Assembly (NCBI RefSeq): GCF_900106775.1
Contig: NZ_FNNQ01000002.1
Location: 124,001-188,000, forward strand
DNA from: Marininema mesophilum
GTDB taxonomy: Bacteria > Bacillota > Bacilli > Thermoactinomycetales > DSM-45169
Direction of reading: 5' to 3'
DNA: 64,000 bases
Shown: positions 61,101 to 64,000 of the stretch, in pieces
Layout of the letters: the number at the start of each line of letters is the position of its first letter
Numbering within the stretch: position 1 is the stretch's first letter
Made by a program: the position numbers and the translations under genes
The notes under the pieces: generated by a model
Database searches by the model: none
The model's input: the letters and a program-made list of their open reading frames with translations, nothing else
What the model was told of the DNA's origin: nothing

Positions 61101-62258
61101 ATGCCCTTTTATCATCGGATGGGGAAGATTCCCCGTAAACGGCATACGCAGTTTCGTAAAGAGGATGGGGGATTGTATCGCGAAGAAGTGATGGGGACGA
61201 AGGGCTTCTCTGGTATTCAGTCGATCCTATACCACCTTCATCCGCCAACGAGGTTGTCTCGAGCAGAAAAGCTCCGGGATTGGGCACCTGCTCTTGAAGA
61301 AGAGGGGGCCAATCGTCACCGCCATCTGTTAACTGCGGATATGGAACCGAGTGGGGATGCTGTAGAAGGAAGACGACACTTGTTGGTCAATGATGATGTT
61401 GCGCTGGCAACCTGCCAACCGACCGAATCGATGGACTATTTCTTCCGTAATAGTGATGGAGATGAGGTGATCTTCGTTCATGAGGGAGAAGGGGAGTTTC
61501 AGTCGGTCTTTGGTACCTTATCCTACCGCCCAGGGGATTATATTGTTATACCTGTCGGGACGACGTATCGGATAGAGTTGGGTACAGGAGCGAGTCGTTT
61601 TTTGGTCATTGAATCCACTGGAGAGATCGTTCCGCCAAAACGATATCGAAACGAATACGGACAACTAATGGAACATAGTCCCTTTTGCGAACGGGATATC
61701 CGGTTACCTGAACGCTTAGAGACACGGACTGACCGGGGAGAGTACGAGGTACGGGTGAAGGCACATAACCGTCTTCACTCCTACGGATATGATTTTCATC
61801 CCTTTGATGTAGTAGGTTGGGACGGATATCTGTATCCCTACATTTTTAATGTAGAAGATTTTGAACCCATTACCGGTCGTATTCATCAACCGCCGCCTGT
61901 GCATCAGACCTTTGCTGGTCCCAATTTTGTCATTTGTTCCTTTGTCCCTCGCCTATACGACTATCATCCGGAATCCATTCCTGCTCCTTACTGGCATAGT
62001 AATGTTAATTCGGATGAGGTGCTCTATTATGTAGGGGGGAACTTTATGAGCCGTAAAGGGGTGAAGGAAGGGTCGATCACTCTCCATCCCAGTGGACTAC
62101 CCCATGGTCCCCACCCAGGCAAAGTAGAGGCCAGCATTGGGAAAAAAGGAACCGAAGAGTTAGCGGTGATGATAGATACCTTCCGGCCCCTCTATGTGAC
62201 GCAAGCAGCACTCGAGTTAGAAGATTCGAACTATATTACAAGTTGGCTGGGAGATTAA
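61101..62258 (+). CDS. hmgA: Homogentisate 1,2-dioxygenase
   Basis: A 385-residue double-cupin iron enzyme of tyrosine/phenylalanine breakdown that opens homogentisate to maleylacetoacetate. It has FRNSDGDEVIFVHEGEGEF (about 114-132), YRPGDYIVIPVGTTYRIE (about 141-158), the Fe-site region PYWHSNVNSDEVLYYVGGNF (about 294-313) and HPSGLPHGPHPGK (about 330-342). The ATG at 61101 has the better spacing from GGGAGAGG than ATG 61095. No other genes of the pathway are adjacent. Confidence 0.93.
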   Translation: MPFYHRMGKIPRKRHTQFRKEDGGLYREEVMGTKGFSGIQSILYHLHPPTRLSRAEKLRDWAPALEEEGANRHRHLLTADMEPSGDAVEGRRHLLVNDDVALATCQPTESMDYFFRNSDGDEVIFVHEGEGEFQSVFGTLSYRPGDYIVIPVGTTYRIELGTGASRFLVIESTGEIVPPKRYRNEYGQLMEHSPFCERDIRLPERLETRTDRGEYEVRVKAHNRLHSYGYDFHPFDVVGWDGYLYPYIFNVEDFEPITGRIHQPPPVHQTFAGPNFVICSFVPRLYDYHPESIPAPYWHSNVNSDEVLYYVGGNFMSRKGVKEGSITLHPSGLPHGPHPGKVEASIGKKGTEELAVMIDTFRPLYVTQAALELEDSNYITSWLGD

Positions 62259-62340
62259 GGGGTTGCAGAGGATCAGAGAGCATGATTAATTGCAGAATGG
62301 AAAGGGTAAGTAGGGTGTAAATTGAAGGGAGAATTTAATC

Positions 62341-62985
62341 ATGCAAATCGATCCAGCAAAACAAGAACGAGTAGATAATTATAAGTTGCTAGTTGGTAGT
62401 ATTCTACCTCGTCCGATTGCTTTTGTAACTTCTGTAGCGGAGGATGGGACCGTGAATGCTTCCCCTTTCAGTTTTTTTACGGTTGTTAGTACGGATCCCC
62501 CGATGATTTCTGTTTCTGTGGGCCGCAAGCCAGGTGGTGTGCAAAAGGACACCGCACGTAATATTGCGCATGCCAAAGAGTTTGTCATCCAAGTGGTGGA
62601 TGGGGAGAACGTAGAGCAAGTGAACCAAACAGCTACCGAGTTCCCACCAGATGTTAGCGAAGTAGAGGCAGTGGGGATGGATCTGTTATCCAGTGTAAAG
62701 GTGAAGGTCCCTCGTATTGCTCAATCTAAGGTGCAGATGGAGTGTCGTCTTCATGAGATCCTTCCGATAGGTGGCGATGGTTCCTCACCCAACACTGATT
62801 TAATCATCGGGGAAGTGGTTTTTTTTCATGTCCAGGATGATCTATATGACCAAGGGAGGATCCTAACGGAGAAGCTGGATCCGGTGGGCCGTCTTGCTGG
62901 AACTACCTTTAGCACGATTGGTGAAACGTTTTCGATGCCCCGCCTGAGCCCGGAAGAATGGAAAGAGAAATATGGCCAATCTTAA
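62341..62985 (+). CDS. Flavin reductase-like FMN-binding protein
   Basis: A 214-residue flavoprotein of the DIM6/NTAB (flavin reductase-like) family: LPRPIAFVTSVAEDGTVNAS (about 22-41), PFSFFTVVSTDPPMISVSVG (about 42-61), KDTARNIAHAKEFVIQVV (about 67-84) and LDPVGRLAGTTFS near the C-terminus. It binds FMN; family members reduce flavins or act on small aromatics. GGGAG precedes the ATG. It lies directly after homogentisate dioxygenase, but a shared role is not shown. Confidence 0.87.
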   Translation: MQIDPAKQERVDNYKLLVGSILPRPIAFVTSVAEDGTVNASPFSFFTVVSTDPPMISVSVGRKPGGVQKDTARNIAHAKEFVIQVVDGENVEQVNQTATEFPPDVSEVEAVGMDLLSSVKVKVPRIAQSKVQMECRLHEILPIGGDGSSPNTDLIIGEVVFFHVQDDLYDQGRILTEKLDPVGRLAGTTFSTIGETFSMPRLSPEEWKEKYGQS

Positions 62986-63182
62986 ATAAGAAAGGCCATA
63001 TGCCAATCAATAAATTATTACACAAAGGGTCAGACTTTTTCTATAATGAGAAGGAATATATTGATCTACGTCGGAATCCGGCCAGGATCTGAAAGGGTGA
63101 TGTCTTATGTCCAGCATTGTTAAAAACGCTGTTTCCAACCCATTTATGAACCAAGTACGAACCAATAGGGAGGATATAAGCA

Positions 63183-64000
63183 TTGAACTTAAAAGATTGG
63201 GGTTTGGATTCGTTTTTCGAAGAAGAGTACCAAACATATAATAAAGAGGAAGAGATCCTACGAGGACGGGTAACACTTGAACATAAGCACATTTACCGTG
63301 TGCAGGTCGAAGATGGTGAACGTCTTGCCTCGATTTCGGGCAAATTACGTCATCAGGCTGTGGGGCGAGATGGTTTTCCCGCTGTGGGTGATTGGGTAGT
63401 ACTGCGCGAAGGTGGCGAAGGGAGAGCGGTGATTGATGCCATTCTCCCACGAAGAAGTAAATTTACCCGTCGTGAAGCGGGCTTTCATATTGATGAGCAG
63501 ATTGTGGCTGCCAATGTGGATACGGTGTTTTTGGTCATGGGTACCGACCAGGATTTTAATTTGAGACGAATGGAGCGTTATCTCTCTGTTGCATGGGAGA
63601 GTGGAGCGATGCCTGTCATCGTCTTAACGAAGGCGGACCTTTGTCCAGATATCGAAAAGAAGCGGGCGCAAGTTGCGCACATCGCAGTAGGTGTTCCTAT
63701 CCACATTGTCAGCGCGATAAATGGCCAGGGGATTGAAGAGCTACAAGCGTACCTGACTTCTGGACGTACAGTTGCTCTAACGGGCTCTTCGGGTGTGGGC
63801 AAATCGACTCTGATTAATTGCCTTGCCGATTCTGAGTTGCTTGAAACAGGAGAAGTCCGAGCAGATGGTCGCGGTCGACATACCACTACACATCGGGAGT
63901 TAGTGCGTCTACCGGAAGGTGGTCTATTGTTAGATACACCAGGGATGCGGCTGCTTAAGATGTGGGAGGATGAGGGTGGAGTTGATCATACCTTTTCGGA
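63183..64000 (+). CDS. rsgA: Ribosome small-subunit-dependent GTPase RsgA (partial)
   Basis: The 5' part (272 residues) of a circularly permuted GTPase that matures the 30S subunit, cut by the right edge. An N-terminal OB fold with GRVTLEHKHIYRVQVEDGE is followed by AANVDTVFLVMGTD, G4 LTKADL (about 152), G5 SAING, G1 GSSGVGKST (about 201-209), G2 GRGRHTTTH and G3 DTPGMR. The zinc domain is beyond the window. The TTG start at 63183 follows GGGAGG nine bases upstream; it begins LNLKDWGLDSFFEEEY, as in the longer YloQ-unlike paralogues found in Bacillota. Confidence 0.92.
   Translation, partial: MNLKDWGLDSFFEEEYQTYNKEEEILRGRVTLEHKHIYRVQVEDGERLASISGKLRHQAVGRDGFPAVGDWVVLREGGEGRAVIDAILPRRSKFTRREAGFHIDEQIVAANVDTVFLVMGTDQDFNLRRMERYLSVAWESGAMPVIVLTKADLCPDIEKKRAQVAHIAVGVPIHIVSAINGQGIEELQAYLTSGRTVALTGSSGVGKSTLINCLADSELLETGEVRADGRGRHTTTHRELVRLPEGGLLLDTPGMRLLKMWEDEGGVDHTFS

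Noticed and set aside
1..64000. tRNA, rRNA, CRISPR arrays and insertion sequences
   Set aside because: No cloverleaf, rRNA-like segment, spaced repeat array or transposase was recognised by eye; a dedicated scan was not possible.

Overview
The window looks like a chromosomal segment of an endospore-forming member of the Bacillota (Bacillales), of intermediate base composition. The evidence is the spore genes (SafA-type LysM protein, SpoVB, coat-kinase-like protein), strong AAGGAGG-type ribosome binding sites with many TTG and GTG starts, and the Bacillus-type gene order safA - yebC - ruvCAB - queA - tgt - yajC - yrzE - yrbG - spoVB - comN - secDF - recJ - apt. A family such as Thermoactinomycetaceae is a guess; the genus cannot be read from the sequence. 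No tRNA, rRNA or CRISPR array was seen.

Layout. 1-10.7 kb: a TPP-dependent oxidase (cut by the left edge), a secreted polysaccharide deacetylase, a GntR/YtrA-type repressor with two ABC exporters, 6-phosphogluconate dehydrogenase, an alpha/beta hydrolase and lysine permease. 10.75-17.4 kb: an accessory island with phage-derived remnants (broken DnaB-like helicase, RusA resolvase, Xpf-like regulator), two very AT-rich tail-to-tail membrane proteins that look like distant paralogues, a broken YolD gene behind a LexA/SOS box, and a toxin-immunity pair. The pair is a type IV pilin-like leader fused through a glycine-rich region to an LHH nuclease domain, followed by a SUKH (SMI1/KNR4) protein. 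17.6-20.2 kb: an oxidoreductase with a 15-bp duplication, a frameshifted glyoxalase and an HSL-type esterase.

20.2-30.7 kb (minus strand): a Fur-controlled NRPS-independent siderophore cluster in rhbABCDEF order, predicted to make a schizokinen-type citrate/diaminopropane hydroxamate. It is followed by an MFS exporter and, behind a second Fur box, by an extra GNAT acyltransferase and the esterase. 31-34.2 kb: a small protein, an ABC exporter and an SGNH hydrolase.

34.4-59.7 kb: the conserved sporulation / DNA-repair / queuosine / secretion block. It is interrupted after yebC by a metal module: a zinc-type P1B ATPase with its CzrA-like sensor, and feoA with a naturally split feoB. A PAP2 phosphatase sits between yajC and yrzE. 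59.7-64 kb: a SurA-like membrane-anchored protein, MobB, homogentisate dioxygenase, a flavin-reductase-like protein and the start of rsgA, cut by the right edge.

The most unusual items are the pilin-leader LHH toxin with an RBS-masking hairpin at its start codon, the paired AT-rich membrane proteins, the siderophore accessory genes and the split feoB.
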